Made by a program: the position numbers and the translations under genes. The notes below the pieces were generated by a model. That model did no database searches and had not been told where the DNA came from. It saw only the letters and a list, made by a program, of their open reading frames with translations. Shown here in pieces: positions 19,746 through 28,552 of a DNA stretch of 64,000 nt. Origin of the DNA: Bacillus kexueae (GTDB lineage Bacteria > Bacillota > Bacilli > Bacillales > Aeribacillaceae); NCBI RefSeq assembly GCF_022809095.1, contig NZ_JALAZE010000002.1:186001-250000 (forward strand). The letters are read 5' to 3'. The stretch's first letter is position 1. Every line of letters starts with the position of its first letter.

Positions 19746-21437
19746 ATGGAGTTTTCAAGGCCGTGGTTTAAGCACTATCCACCTGAGATTCCGCATGAAA
19801 TTTATTGGGAGAAAAAGCCGTTACATTTGTATTTGAAAAATACTGCTGAGGAATTTATGGATAAAATCGCTATCCATTTTATGGGGAAAGAAATTTCTTA
19901 CCATGAACTTTATGAGCAGACATTGAAAATGGCAAATTACCTCCATGGATTAGGAGTTCAAAAAGGAGACCGTGTTTCCATCATGCTCCCAAACTGCCCG
20001 CAAGCGGTTATTGCTTATTATGCAATCTTAGAAATCGGTGGAACGGTCGTACAAACGAACCCTCTCTATACTGAACGTGAACTCGAATACCAAATGAACG
20101 ATAGCGGTGCAACATGTATTATTACACTCGATTTGTTGTACCCAAAAGTATCAAAAGTGAAAGCGCTAACAAATCTGAAGAATATAATAGTAACCAGCAT
20201 TAAAGATTATTTACCGTTTCCAAAAAATATTTTGTATCCTATTGTTCAAAAAAAGCAGCAAAATATGGTTGTTCAAATTGAAAAAACGGAAGATGTACAT
20301 CCGTGGAAATATATTATGAAGACATCGGATCCGAAGGAGTTCGATGTTCCAATAGATATTGAAGAAGATGTAGCGATACTTCAATATACAGGAGGGACGA
20401 CAGGTTTCCCTAAAGGAGTAATGTTAACGCATAACAATTTAGTTTCGAATACTAAAATGTGTTCGGTCTGGCTTCATGATTGTAAGCGTGGAGAAGAATC
20501 TATTTTAGGAATCATTCCATTCTTTCATGTTTATGGGATGACAGCTATTATGAATATGTCGATTATGGAAGGGTACAAGATGATTCTCATTCCAAAATTC
20601 GACGTCCCTACTGTTTTGAAGTCCATTCAAAAACAAAAGCCAACATTATTTCCTGGAGCACCAACGATTTATATCGGTTTGTTGAATCACGAGCATTTGA
20701 AGAAATATGACTTATCATCGATTAAATATTGTATAAGCGGTTCGGCACCTCTTCCGGTTGAAGTGCAGCAAAAGTTCGAAAAAGAAACAGGTGGAAAGCT
20801 TGTGGAAGGTTATGGATTATCAGAAGCTTCACCAATCACACATTCCAACTTACTTCATTCGACCAATGGGAAGAAAGGGAGCATTGGTATTCCTTGGCCA
20901 AATACCGATTCAGCCATTTACTCATTTGAAAAAGGTGAGATAGCAGGACCGAATGAATATGGTGAAATCATTGTGAAAGGTCCACAAGTTATGAAGGGCT
21001 ATTGGAATAACGAAGAAGAGACGAGTGCAGTTATTCGGGATGGATGGCTTTATACAGGGGATGTCGGTTACATGGATGAAGACGGATACTTCTATATAGT
21101 TGACAGGAAAAAAGATATGATTATTGCCGGTGGGTTCAATATTTACCCACGTGAGATTGAAGAAATATTGTATGAACACGAAAAAATTCAAGAAGCGGTT
21201 GTGGCTGGGGTTCCCGACCCGTATCGTGGGGAAACAGTGAAGGCGTATATCGTGCTGAAGGAAGGAATGCAAGCGACTGAAGAAGAGCTCGATCAATTTT
21301 GCCGTCAGCATTTAGCGGCATATAAAGTTCCTCGTATTTACGAATTCCGAAAAGAGCTTCCGAAAACCGCTGTAGGAAAAATATTACGACGCCAGCTTAT
21401 CGAAGAAGAAAAGAAGAAGTTGAATGAGGTACACTAA
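19746..21437 (+). CDS. lcfA: Long-chain fatty acid-CoA ligase
   Basis: Activates long-chain fatty acids to acyl-CoA using ATP, the first step of beta-oxidation. It is a 563-residue ANL-superfamily enzyme; the AMP-binding signature YTGGTTGFPKGVMLTH lies near residue 217. Later motifs include VEGYGLSEASP, GWLYTGDVGYMDEDGY and the catalytic-lysine region PKTAVGKILRR near 545. The ATG follows AAGGGGGCAACTGA. It has its own terminator, so it is separate from fadR-fadB here. Regulation may act through the palindrome at 19681. Confidence 0.95.
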   Translation: MEFSRPWFKHYPPEIPHEIYWEKKPLHLYLKNTAEEFMDKIAIHFMGKEISYHELYEQTLKMANYLHGLGVQKGDRVSIMLPNCPQAVIAYYAILEIGGTVVQTNPLYTERELEYQMNDSGATCIITLDLLYPKVSKVKALTNLKNIIVTSIKDYLPFPKNILYPIVQKKQQNMVVQIEKTEDVHPWKYIMKTSDPKEFDVPIDIEEDVAILQYTGGTTGFPKGVMLTHNNLVSNTKMCSVWLHDCKRGEESILGIIPFFHVYGMTAIMNMSIMEGYKMILIPKFDVPTVLKSIQKQKPTLFPGAPTIYIGLLNHEHLKKYDLSSIKYCISGSAPLPVEVQQKFEKETGGKLVEGYGLSEASPITHSNLLHSTNGKKGSIGIPWPNTDSAIYSFEKGEIAGPNEYGEIIVKGPQVMKGYWNNEEETSAVIRDGWLYTGDVGYMDEDGYFYIVDRKKDMIIAGGFNIYPREIEEILYEHEKIQEAVVAGVPDPYRGETVKAYIVLKEGMQATEEELDQFCRQHLAAYKVPRIYEFRKELPKTAVGKILRRQLIEEEKKKLNEVH

Positions 21438-21468
21438 AGCTGCCATTTCTTCTTTGGCAGCTTTTTTT
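21437..21468 (+). terminator. Terminator of lcfA
   Basis: AAGCTGCCA pairs with TGGCAGCTT, followed by T7. Confidence 0.92.
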
Positions 21469-21543
21469 AAAAGTTCCGTATAAAGGGACAAAAGAGAAGA
21501 ACTGAGCGGTTCCTATTTATAAAAAATTGGAAACATCTCTATC

Positions 21544-21598
21544 TTGACAAATTTTCTGCAAATTCGTAATATGAAAATATGAATGAATAATCATTCAT
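21544..21598 (+). promoter_or_regulatory. fadR promoter with FadR operator
   Basis: TTGACA (21544-21549) and TATA-like TAATAT (21567-21572) are 17 bp apart. Right behind them, at 21579-21598, lies ATGAATGAATAATCATTCAT. This is the palindrome known for B. subtilis FadR (TGAATGA-N-TA-N-TCATTCA type). The operator covers the transcription start, so FadR should repress its own gene and fadB until long-chain acyl-CoA releases it. Confidence 0.88.
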
Positions 21599-21620
21599 TT
21601 TTGAAGGGAAGAGTAGAGAA

Positions 21621-22208
21621 GTGAGAGATAAGCGGCCTAAGTATAAGAAAATTATCGATGCAGCCGTAATAGTCATTGCAGAAAATGGTTATCATGCGGC
21701 ACAAGTATCTAAAATTGCCAAGCAAGCTGGAGTGGCTGACGGGACAATCTATTTATATTTTAAAAATAAAGAAGATATATTAATCTCGTTATTTAAAGAA
21801 AAAATGGGGATGCATGTAGAAAAAATTCAACAGCAATTAGAAGGAAAAAAGCGTGCTTCTGAGAAATTGTATACATTGATAGAAAACCATTTTTCTCAGT
21901 TAGATGCAGATCCTCATTACGCAATTGTCACACAGCTAGAGCTTCGACAAACGAATCGAGATCTCCGTCTTAAAATTAACCACGTATTGAAGCAATATTT
22001 AAATATTATAGATGATATTGTTCAAACAGGAATGGAGACAGGAGAATTTCGACAAGATTTAGACTTAAGAATTGCTCGTCAAATGATTTTTGGTGTCATT
22101 GATGAAATTGCCACAACATGGGTAATGAATGATCAAAAATATAAGCTGAAAAATCTCGCACCAAACGTGCATACCCTGTTGATGAATGGGTTTAGTAAAG
22201 AGGGTTAA
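21621..22208 (+). CDS. fadR: TetR-family fatty-acid degradation regulator FadR
   Basis: A 195-residue repressor. The N-terminal helix-turn-helix (about 8-55) includes IAKQAGVADGTIYLYFKNKEDIL, here given in shortened form as GVADGTIYLYFKNK. The C-terminal domain is helical and binds long-chain acyl-CoA in B. subtilis FadR (YsiA). The start is GTG at 21621 after GAAGGGAAGAG. The matching operator lies directly upstream, which makes the identity firm. fadB follows after 75 nt in the same unit. Confidence 0.93.
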   Translation: MRDKRPKYKKIIDAAVIVIAENGYHAAQVSKIAKQAGVADGTIYLYFKNKEDILISLFKEKMGMHVEKIQQQLEGKKRASEKLYTLIENHFSQLDADPHYAIVTQLELRQTNRDLRLKINHVLKQYLNIIDDIVQTGMETGEFRQDLDLRIARQMIFGVIDEIATTWVMNDQKYKLKNLAPNVHTLLMNGFSKEG

Positions 22209-22283
22209 CAATTGGGCGTCTGAAGGCGCTTGTTGTTCCTCTTTTCCATATAATTTTGAAGGAAATAAAAGGAGGAAAGGGAC

Positions 22284-23057
22284 TTGGAGTTTTTGTCAGT
22301 CAAAAAAGAAAATTATATCGCAACGATTACGTTTAACCGCCCACCCGCCAACGCACTAGCGTCTGCTGTTTTGAAAGAGCTTTCAAACGTGCTAGCTGAC
22401 ATTGAACAAGATGAGACTGTGAGAGTTATCATCCTCCACGGTGAAGGACGATTTTTCTCAGCAGGAGCAGACATTAAAGAATTTACCACCGTTGAGTCTG
22501 CAGAACAGTTTTCTAAGCTTGCCGCAATCGGGCAGGAAGTATTCGAAAAGATGGAGTCCTTTCCTAAGCCAATCATTGCTGCCATCCACGGAGCAGCTTT
22601 AGGTGGTGGACTGGAGCTAGCGATGGCTTGTCACATTCGAATTGCTACAAAGCAGGCAAAGCTTGGCTTACCTGAACTTCAATTAGGGTTAGTCCCTGGA
22701 TTTGCGGGCACACAGCGACTTCCGCGTTTTGTCGGAGAAGCAAAGGCGTTAGAGATGTTGCTTACGAGTGATCCGATAACAGGAGAAGAGGCAGCACGAT
22801 ATGGGCTCGTTAATCAAGTGGTAGAAGAAGAGGAATTAATGAACGTTGCTTTTCAATTTGCTAGAAAAGTAGCGCAAAAATCACCAGTTTCGGTGAAAGC
22901 GGCTATTCAACTCGTATTCCATAATAAAAATGGAAGCTTCATTGAAGGGGTCGAAAAAGAAGCGCAGCTATTTGGTGAAGTCTTTATGAGTGAAGACGCA
23001 AAAGAAGGTATTCAAGCTTTTATTGAAAAGAGAAAACCGACGTTTAAAGGTCAATAA
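22284..23057 (+). CDS. fadB: Enoyl-CoA hydratase
   Basis: Hydrates trans-2-enoyl-CoA in beta-oxidation. A 257-residue crotonase-fold enzyme with the oxyanion-hole segments FSAGADIKEF (near 62) and HGAALGGGLELAMACH (near 104), and both catalytic glutamates in ELQLGLVPGFAGTQR. The start is TTG at 22284 after AAGGAGGAAAGG. B. subtilis calls the equivalent gene fadB. It is co-transcribed with fadR and therefore under the FadR operator. Confidence 0.93.
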   Translation: MEFLSVKKENYIATITFNRPPANALASAVLKELSNVLADIEQDETVRVIILHGEGRFFSAGADIKEFTTVESAEQFSKLAAIGQEVFEKMESFPKPIIAAIHGAALGGGLELAMACHIRIATKQAKLGLPELQLGLVPGFAGTQRLPRFVGEAKALEMLLTSDPITGEEAARYGLVNQVVEEEELMNVAFQFARKVAQKSPVSVKAAIQLVFHNKNGSFIEGVEKEAQLFGEVFMSEDAKEGIQAFIEKRKPTFKGQ

Positions 23058-23251
23058 AACATTTTTTGCCAAAAATTTTCTTAAAATTTATAATAAATGT
23101 TGTTTTCTAAAATATCACTTCTTCTTAGTGGAAGTTTGAAAAAGCATTCTACCATAACAGGCATTACCTAATATTAGAATACTTTTTCTATGGATTATAG
23201 ACACATCTATCTAAAAAAGAAAATGTCTTAACAAAACAGGGGGATTTTAAC

Positions 23252-24025
23252 ATGAACATTTTTGTAATTATGAAGCGCACATTTGATACGGAAGAAAAAA
23301 TTGTGATTGAAAATGGACAAATTGCTGAAGAGGGTGCGGAATTCATTATTAACCCTTACGATGAGTATGCAATTGAGGAAGCTATTCAACTTCGTGATGA
23401 GCACGGAGGTGAAATTACGGTAGTTACAGTTGGTTCAGAAGAGAGTGAGAAGGAGCTTCGTACTGCTTTGGCAATGGGATGTGATAAAGCCGTTTTAATC
23501 AACACAGAAGAAGATTTAGAAGAAGGAGATCAATTTACGACCGCTAAGGTTTTATACGAATATTTGAAAGATCAAGATGTTGACTTAATTTTAGGTGGTA
23601 ATGTTGCAATTGACGGTGGGTCTGGACAAGTTGGTCCACGTTTAGCTGAACTTTTAGATATCCCGTATGTGACAACAATCACGAACATTGAAATCGATGG
23701 TGAAACGGTCAAAGTGGTTCGAGATGTTGAAGGGGATTCTGAAGTAATTGAAACATCCCTTCCGTTGTTAGTAACGGCTCAGCAAGGGTTAAATGAACCG
23801 CGTTATCCATCCCTACCAGGAATTATGAAAGCGAAGAAAAAGCCACTTGAAGAGCTTGAGTTAATGGATTTGGATTTAGATGAAGAAGATGTAGAAGCGA
23901 AAACGAAAACATTAGAAATTTATTTACCACCTAAAAAGGAAGCAGGAAAAATCCTTCAAGGAGAATTGGGAGATCAAGTAAAAGAGCTTGTATCCTTGTT
24001 ACGCTCGGAAGCTAAAGTTATTTAA
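23252..24025 (+). CDS. etfB: Electron transfer flavoprotein beta subunit
   Basis: A 257-residue subunit that, with EtfA, carries electrons from acyl-CoA dehydrogenases towards the respiratory chain. It shows the ETF beta core with VTVGSEESEKELRTALAMG near 54 and the AMP-site region LGGNVAIDGGSGQVGPR near 115. The C-terminal third is unusually acidic. The ATG follows AGGGGGATTTTAAC. A gap of 194 nt after fadB holds AT-rich sequence with no gene, so etfBA may have its own promoter. Confidence 0.95.
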   Translation: MNIFVIMKRTFDTEEKIVIENGQIAEEGAEFIINPYDEYAIEEAIQLRDEHGGEITVVTVGSEESEKELRTALAMGCDKAVLINTEEDLEEGDQFTTAKVLYEYLKDQDVDLILGGNVAIDGGSGQVGPRLAELLDIPYVTTITNIEIDGETVKVVRDVEGDSEVIETSLPLLVTAQQGLNEPRYPSLPGIMKAKKKPLEELELMDLDLDEEDVEAKTKTLEIYLPPKKEAGKILQGELGDQVKELVSLLRSEAKVI

Positions 24026-24096
24026 GTACATGGGAGATCACGGAATATTCATTTTAGATATTTATCTCAATAAAGGAGAAACAGGGGGAAATTGAT

Positions 24097-25077
24097 ATGG
24101 CACGTAAAGTACTAGTATTAGGGGAAGTTCGAGATGGAGCGTTGCGTAATGTATCATTTGAAGCAATAGCGGCAGGTAAGGTTGTGTCTGAAGGTGGCGA
24201 AGTGGTTGCGGCTTTATTTGGTGAAAATGTAAAGGACTTAGCAACAGAATTGATTGCCTATGGAGCAGATCGAGTAGTTGTTGTAGAAAATGAGAAGTTA
24301 AAGGAATATACGCCTGATGGATACGCACAAGCGGCAATGGCAGTTATAAATGAAGAAAATCCTGAAGGAATCATTTTCGGTCATACGGCCTTAGGAAAAG
24401 ACCTTTCGCCGAAAATTGCTGCAAAATTAAATTCAGGGTTAATTTCAGATGCGACAGCAGTTGAAGAAGTTGGGGGTAACATTGTTTTCACTCGTCCAAT
24501 TTATTCAGGAAAAGCATTTGAAAAGAATATTGTAACAGATGGAATTATTTTTGCTACGATTCGTCCAAATAATATTGAAGTACTTGAAAAGGATGACCAA
24601 AAAACTGGTGAGGTAACATCGCTATCAGTTGATATTAAAGACTTACGAACAATCGTAAAGGAAGTAGTTCGAAAAGCTGCTGAAGGGGTCGATTTATCTG
24701 AAGCAAAAGTCATTATTGCAGGTGGTCGTGGCGTAAAGAGCGCAGATGGATTTAAACCGTTGCAAGAACTTGCGGACGTTTTAGGTGGAGCTGTCGGAGC
24801 AAGTCGTGGAGCTTGTGACGCAGATTATTGCGATTACTCTCTCCAAATTGGTCAAACAGGTAAAGTCGTGACTCCTGATTTATACATTGCATGTGGTATT
24901 TCTGGAGCTATTCAACACTTGGCGGGTATGTCGAATTCTAAAGTAATCGTTGCTATCAATAAAGATCCTGAAGCTAACATTTTTAAAGTGGCTGATTACG
25001 GAATTGTCGGTGACTTGTTTGAAGTCGTTCCAATGCTGACAGAGGAATTCAAAAAACTAAAAGTTCATTCTTCCTAA
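24097..25077 (+). CDS. etfA: Electron transfer flavoprotein alpha subunit
   Basis: A 326-residue partner of EtfB. The C-terminal FAD domain shows GGRGVKSADGF, VGASRGACDADY, QIGQTGKVVTPDLYIACGIS and the tail INKDPEANIFKVADYGIVGD, the standard FAD-binding pattern. The ATG follows AGGGGGAAATTGAT, 71 nt after etfB. A strong terminator follows. Confidence 0.96.
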   Translation: MARKVLVLGEVRDGALRNVSFEAIAAGKVVSEGGEVVAALFGENVKDLATELIAYGADRVVVVENEKLKEYTPDGYAQAAMAVINEENPEGIIFGHTALGKDLSPKIAAKLNSGLISDATAVEEVGGNIVFTRPIYSGKAFEKNIVTDGIIFATIRPNNIEVLEKDDQKTGEVTSLSVDIKDLRTIVKEVVRKAAEGVDLSEAKVIIAGGRGVKSADGFKPLQELADVLGGAVGASRGACDADYCDYSLQIGQTGKVVTPDLYIACGISGAIQHLAGMSNSKVIVAINKDPEANIFKVADYGIVGDLFEVVPMLTEEFKKLKVHSS

Positions 25078-25089
25078 ACCAATAAAGAT

Positions 25090-25132
25090 AAAGCAGATGA
25101 AAAGTAACGGTATACTTTTCATCTGCTTTTTT
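25090..25132 (+). terminator. Terminator of etfBA
   Basis: AAGCAGATGAAAAGT pairs with ACTTTTCATCTGCTT, followed by a T-run. Repeat copy A1 begins nine bases later. Confidence 0.9.
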
Positions 25133-25140
25133 CATTGTTT

Positions 25141-25312
25141 TTACAGAAAGTTTAAGATCAATAAAGTGTTAAAGTATTCTCTTTACCGTTTTTTTTGTGT
25201 CTAGCTCCAAGCGCCATCAGCTCGGGTCGCTTCGGCCCTGCTGTGGCGAGGAAGTCTCCTCGCAGGTCCTCCAGTGCCCTTCGCCTAAGAACTTGCGCTT
25301 TGCGCTTTTCTT
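25141..25312 (+). repeat. Family A dispersed repeat, copy A1
   Basis: The element runs from TTACAGAAAGTTTAAG to GCGCTTTTCTTA. It has an AT-rich left part, then TGTCTAGCTCCAAGCGCC, a GC-rich hairpin (CGCCA-CAG-GGG loop CCC-CTG-TGGCG), a small GAGGA/TCCTC stem and the tail ACTTGCGCTTTGCGCTTTT. Seven copies occur in this window, all in + orientation. This one follows the etfA terminator. Confidence 0.9.
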
Positions 25313-25468
25313 ATATGGTTAATGCGAATGAAGAATGGAATATTTTTATGTCATGAGTTCGATGAAGTGAGAAGTTAAGGTTTTTGCTGCTACATAAAGC
25401 ACATAATAAGTACGTAAATCGGTTACATTAGGGACGAAACAAATCATTCGCATCCATGAAGATAAGAT

Positions 25469-25476
25469 GATATACT
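25469..25476 (+). promoter_or_regulatory. Possible extended -10 promoter of trxA
   Basis: TG at 25468-25469, one base, then TATACT at 25471-25476. No convincing -35. It lies about 45 nt before trxA. B. subtilis trxA also has a stress promoter; I cannot show one here. Confidence 0.45.
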
Positions 25477-25519
25477 GCAAATATACAAAAAGTACCTTAA
25501 CAAACAGGAGGAATAGAAA

Positions 25520-25834
25520 ATGGCAATTACACATGCTACAGATCAAAGTTTTGTGCAAGAAACAAGTGAAGGTTTAGTATTAGTTGACTTTTGGGCACCT
25601 TGGTGCGGTCCTTGTAAAATGATTGCTCCCGTTCTTGAAGAATTAGACCAAGATATGGGTAGTGAAGTAAAAATCGTAAAAATTGATGTTGATGAAAACC
25701 AAGAAACAGCTCAAAAATTTGGTGTAATGAGCATTCCAACATTACTAGTTTTCAAAAACGGTGAAGTTGTAGATAAAACAGTTGGTTATCAACCAAAAGA
25801 AGCACTAGCTGAATTACTAAACAAGCACAAGTAA
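25520..25834 (+). CDS. trxA: Thioredoxin
   Basis: A 104-residue cytosolic disulfide reductase with the active site [10 protein letters not shown] near residues 28-37 and the cis-proline in MSIPTLLVF near 73. The ATG follows AACAGGAGGAATAG. In B. subtilis uvrC follows trxA; here about 9.5 kb of extra genes lie between them. A terminator follows. Confidence 0.98.
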   Translation: MAITHATDQSFVQETSEGLVLVDFWAPWCGPCKMIAPVLEELDQDMGSEVKIVKIDVDENQETAQKFGVMSIPTLLVFKNGEVVDKTVGYQPKEALAELLNKHK

Positions 25835-25857
25835 TAAAGGAACTGTAACCTTTAAAC

Positions 25858-25905
25858 AAAGCAGATAAAAAGTGGCTGCCGGCTATTTTTTTATCTGCTT
25901 TTTTT
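25858..25905 (+). terminator. Terminator of trxA
   Basis: AAAGCAGATAAAAA pairs with TTTTTTTATCTGCTTT, followed by a T-run. Repeat A2 starts six bases after it. Confidence 0.85.
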
Positions 25906-25910
25906 CTTGT

Positions 25911-26065
25911 TGTTACAGAAAGTTTAAGTTCAATAAAGTGTAAAGTATTTTCTTTACAGTTTTTTTGGGTGCCATCAGCTCGGGTCGCTTCGGCCCTGCT
26001 GTGGCGACGAAAGCCTCCTCGCAGGACCTCCAGCGCCCTTTACCTAAGGACTTGCGCTTTTCTTA
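25911..26065 (+). repeat. Family A dispersed repeat, copy A2
   Basis: The same element as A1. It lacks the CTAGCTCCAAGC segment (the text runs GGGTGCCATCAG) and has a shortened tail. The GC-rich hairpin is kept. It directly follows the trxA terminator. Confidence 0.9.
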
Positions 26066-26184
26066 GCCTAACGTAATTAATATTTAACGTGAAAACCGAA
26101 CACTATAACCATTTAGAAAAGAGACATTTAACCTTCATTTTTAGGTGATACAGAAAGAATGCATGAAAAATTGGTGAAAATATG

Positions 26185-26244
26185 TTGACAATGAAAATCG
26201 TTCTCTTTTATAATCAAAATTGTTCTTATTGATAATCATTTTCA
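26185..26244 (+). promoter_or_regulatory. Fur-controlled promoter of the 398-residue lipoprotein
   Basis: TTGACA (26185-26190) and TATAAT (26209-26214) with an 18-bp spacer. The spacer holds TGAAAATCGTTCTCT (26192-26206), a fair Fur box. A second, better one, TGATAATCATTTTCA (26230-26244), lies just after the start point. Two boxes around one promoter indicate iron repression by Fur. Confidence 0.82.
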
Positions 26245-26273
26245 ACATTACATAGAAAAAAGGGGAATATATC

Positions 26274-27470
26274 ATGAAAAAAAGTAAGGCGTTATCATTG
26301 TTCGCAACTGCATTGCTTGCAGGTGGTGTTTTAGCAGCTTGTTCTGATGAAAAAGCTGAAGAACAGGAAACAACATCTACAGAGGAAACAGAAACAGCTG
26401 AAGAAACAGAAGCAGCTGACCAAGGTGTGACTGTTGAAGCGCAAGTATCAGCATACCAAGAGTTAAAAACAGAATTAGAAAAAATGAAGGAAGATCAAGA
26501 AGTTGATTGGAGTATGGTTCAATCAACATATGCAGAGAAGTTACAGGCTGAAGTTAATAAAATTGACGAGTCTGGTGAATATGATCAAGCAATCTCAGCA
26601 GCGATTTCAGCTGGTCAAAACGGTGAATTAGAAGAGAATGTGGCGCGTCAAATTATCGATAAAGTGACACAATCATACTTCTATCAAAAACAAAAAAGCT
26701 TACACAATGATGTTGTAGCAGCTTTAGAAGCTGGAAATGTCGAAGAGGCGAAAACAGCATTTGAAGAAATCAAACATTTAGCAAACGAAGTGTTTATCCC
26801 TACAGCGGTGAAGCGTGATGGCTATTATGAATTATCTGGTGAAGCTAGTTTAGAACAAAATATTAATGCTGGACTAGCAGCTCAAGAAGAAGCTTTAAAC
26901 AATGAAAATATCGACGATTACAAAGTATTTAAACAAATTACAGACAAATCAATTTATCGCAGCTACTACTTAGCTTCCAATTCATATGCTGAAAAGATTG
27001 TAGCTGGAGTTGAAGAAGGTAAACAAGCTGATGAATTAAAGATTATGCAAGCAGAAGCATGGGGATTCCTGCAAGCAATTAAAGGATCTTTAGCTGGTGG
27101 AGATGAAGAAGCGACAACAAAATTAAACGAGCTATTCTCTCTTGATGCTACAGACCCTGCCACAATCAATGCTGAAGAAGTTAGTCAATTATTCGTTCAA
27201 GCGATTTTAGGTAAAACGAAGAGTTACCACGAAAAAGCTGCAGCATCTCTTGAAGCAGAAGCAAACGTAGATGCACGTGTTCAAGCTTTAGAAGGTAACA
27301 TGTTCATGAAGATGATTGAAATTGAACTTAATGAGGCATTAGGTGAAGAGAAAGCAAAGGAAGCTTTTGAGCTTGCTCAAAAATGGTTCGATGCTGTAAC
27401 AGCTGCGAATGCTGAAGAAGCAAAAACTTATAGCGAAGAAGTTCTTGCGTTATTACAAGAAGTAGAATAA
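26274..27470 (+). CDS. Fur-regulated helical lipoprotein, probable iron-uptake component
   Basis: A 398-residue secreted lipoprotein: signal peptide 1-22, lipobox LAAC with Cys23, then an acidic Glu/Thr-rich linker (about 24-50) and an all-helical body. I see three loosely similar units, at about 123-175 (QIIDKVTQSYFYQKQKSL), 217-275 (QITDKSIYRSYYLASNSY) and 302-380 (FVQAILGKTKSYHEKAAASL). The third also resembles residues 88-160 of the FTR1 partner at 32150. I see no imelysin/EfeO GxHxxE motif and no SBP fold, so I do not call it EfeO. The Fur boxes support a role in iron acquisition at the cell surface. The family is not recognised. The ATG follows AAAAGGGG. Confidence 0.7.
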   Translation: MKKSKALSLFATALLAGGVLAACSDEKAEEQETTSTEETETAEETEAADQGVTVEAQVSAYQELKTELEKMKEDQEVDWSMVQSTYAEKLQAEVNKIDESGEYDQAISAAISAGQNGELEENVARQIIDKVTQSYFYQKQKSLHNDVVAALEAGNVEEAKTAFEEIKHLANEVFIPTAVKRDGYYELSGEASLEQNINAGLAAQEEALNNENIDDYKVFKQITDKSIYRSYYLASNSYAEKIVAGVEEGKQADELKIMQAEAWGFLQAIKGSLAGGDEEATTKLNELFSLDATDPATINAEEVSQLFVQAILGKTKSYHEKAAASLEAEANVDARVQALEGNMFMKMIEIELNEALGEEKAKEAFELAQKWFDAVTAANAEEAKTYSEEVLALLQEVE

Positions 27471-27474
27471 AGAG

Positions 27475-27500
27475 AAAAAGCCGCAAATTAGCGGCTTTTT
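27475..27500 (+). terminator. Terminator of the lipoprotein gene
   Basis: AAAAAGCCGC pairs with GCGGCTTTTT, with a six-base loop. It ends a monocistronic unit. Confidence 0.92.
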
Positions 27501-27601
27501 CATTGTTTAGGGAAAAATCAACCATTCAATATGGTTAGTTGCGACTCCATTTGAAAAAGGGTATATTTGTAGGATGAAATATTGTATGTAAGGGTGTCCA
27601 T

Positions 27602-28552
27602 ATGAAAGTGATTATAACAGGAGGGGCGGGGTTTATCGGATCGCATGTATCTCGCTCTCTCATTGAAAAAGGGCATGAGGTGTTAATTGTAGATAACCTT
27701 CATCCATATTACCGCCGAGAACGAAAACAAATGCATTTAGATTATATTAAAAGGAGCGGAGACTTTCAGTTTCATAAAGCTGATATAAGGGATGAAAAAA
27801 AGCTTGAGGAAATATTTAATAACTTTCAGCCGGAAGCAGTCATCCACTTCGCAGCATTACCAGGAGTGCGGAATTCCATTTTACAACCGATAGAATACAT
27901 TGACTTTGATATTAATGGGACAGTACAAGTTTTAAAAGCGGCAGGAAAAATTGGGGCAAAGCATGTATTATTTGCTTCATCTTCATCAGTTTATGGAGAT
28001 CAAGTGAAGCGAGCGGTGAAAGAAGAAATGGCAGATGGAAAAGTGATTTCCCCTTATGCAGCAGCGAAATTTGGAGCAGAGTCCTTTTGTCACGCGTATG
28101 AACATTTGTATGGTTATACGGTTTCAATCATTCGCTTTTTTACTGTCTATGGCCCATGGGGCAGACCGGATATGGCCATTCAAAAATTCATTAAGAAGGC
28201 AATTGTTGGAGATAAAATTGAATTGTATGACCTTCAATCTGCTAGAGATTACACATATATTGATGATGCTGTAGAAGGAGTTTTACGAATATTATTTTAC
28301 AATAAGCAATCGAATATATTTAACATTGGGACTGGTCATCCGATCGAACTTGTTACTGTAATCGAAGAATTAAATAAATATTTTCCTGCGCTTCGGTTCT
28401 CAACATCTACGCCACAAGTAGGAGATGTGAACTGGACGTGGGCAGATATCTCGAATGCACAGCATATTGTTGGGTATGAACCAAAAATAGCTTTTCAAGA
28501 AGGGTTAAAACGTACGGTTGAGTGGGCGAAATCCAATGTTCGAGCGTTATAA
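27602..28552 (+). CDS. NAD-dependent sugar-nucleotide epimerase (UDP-glucuronate 4-epimerase-like)
   Basis: A 316-residue extended short-chain dehydrogenase. The Rossmann motif TGGAGFIGSH is at residues 7-16, the catalytic SSSSVYG is near 120, and the active-site Tyr-Lys pair is in PYAAAKFGAE near 148. RPDMAIQKF and the AYTYIDD-type RDYTYIDDAV segment are those of UDP-sugar 4-epimerases. UDP-glucuronate epimerase is the closest type I recognise, but the exact sugar is inferred. It is the first gene of a four-gene operon that should make and move a lipid-linked sugar. The ATG follows AAGGGTGTCC. No clear promoter is visible. Confidence 0.85.
   Translation: MKVIITGGAGFIGSHVSRSLIEKGHEVLIVDNLHPYYRRERKQMHLDYIKRSGDFQFHKADIRDEKKLEEIFNNFQPEAVIHFAALPGVRNSILQPIEYIDFDINGTVQVLKAAGKIGAKHVLFASSSSVYGDQVKRAVKEEMADGKVISPYAAAKFGAESFCHAYEHLYGYTVSIIRFFTVYGPWGRPDMAIQKFIKKAIVGDKIELYDLQSARDYTYIDDAVEGVLRILFYNKQSNIFNIGTGHPIELVTVIEELNKYFPALRFSTSTPQVGDVNWTWADISNAQHIVGYEPKIAFQEGLKRTVEWAKSNVRAL

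Noticed and set aside
26274-27470. Calling the lipoprotein EfeO or an imelysin
   Set aside because: No GxHxxE motif and no cupredoxin-like cysteine/histidine/methionine pattern. The body looks like a different helical repeat.
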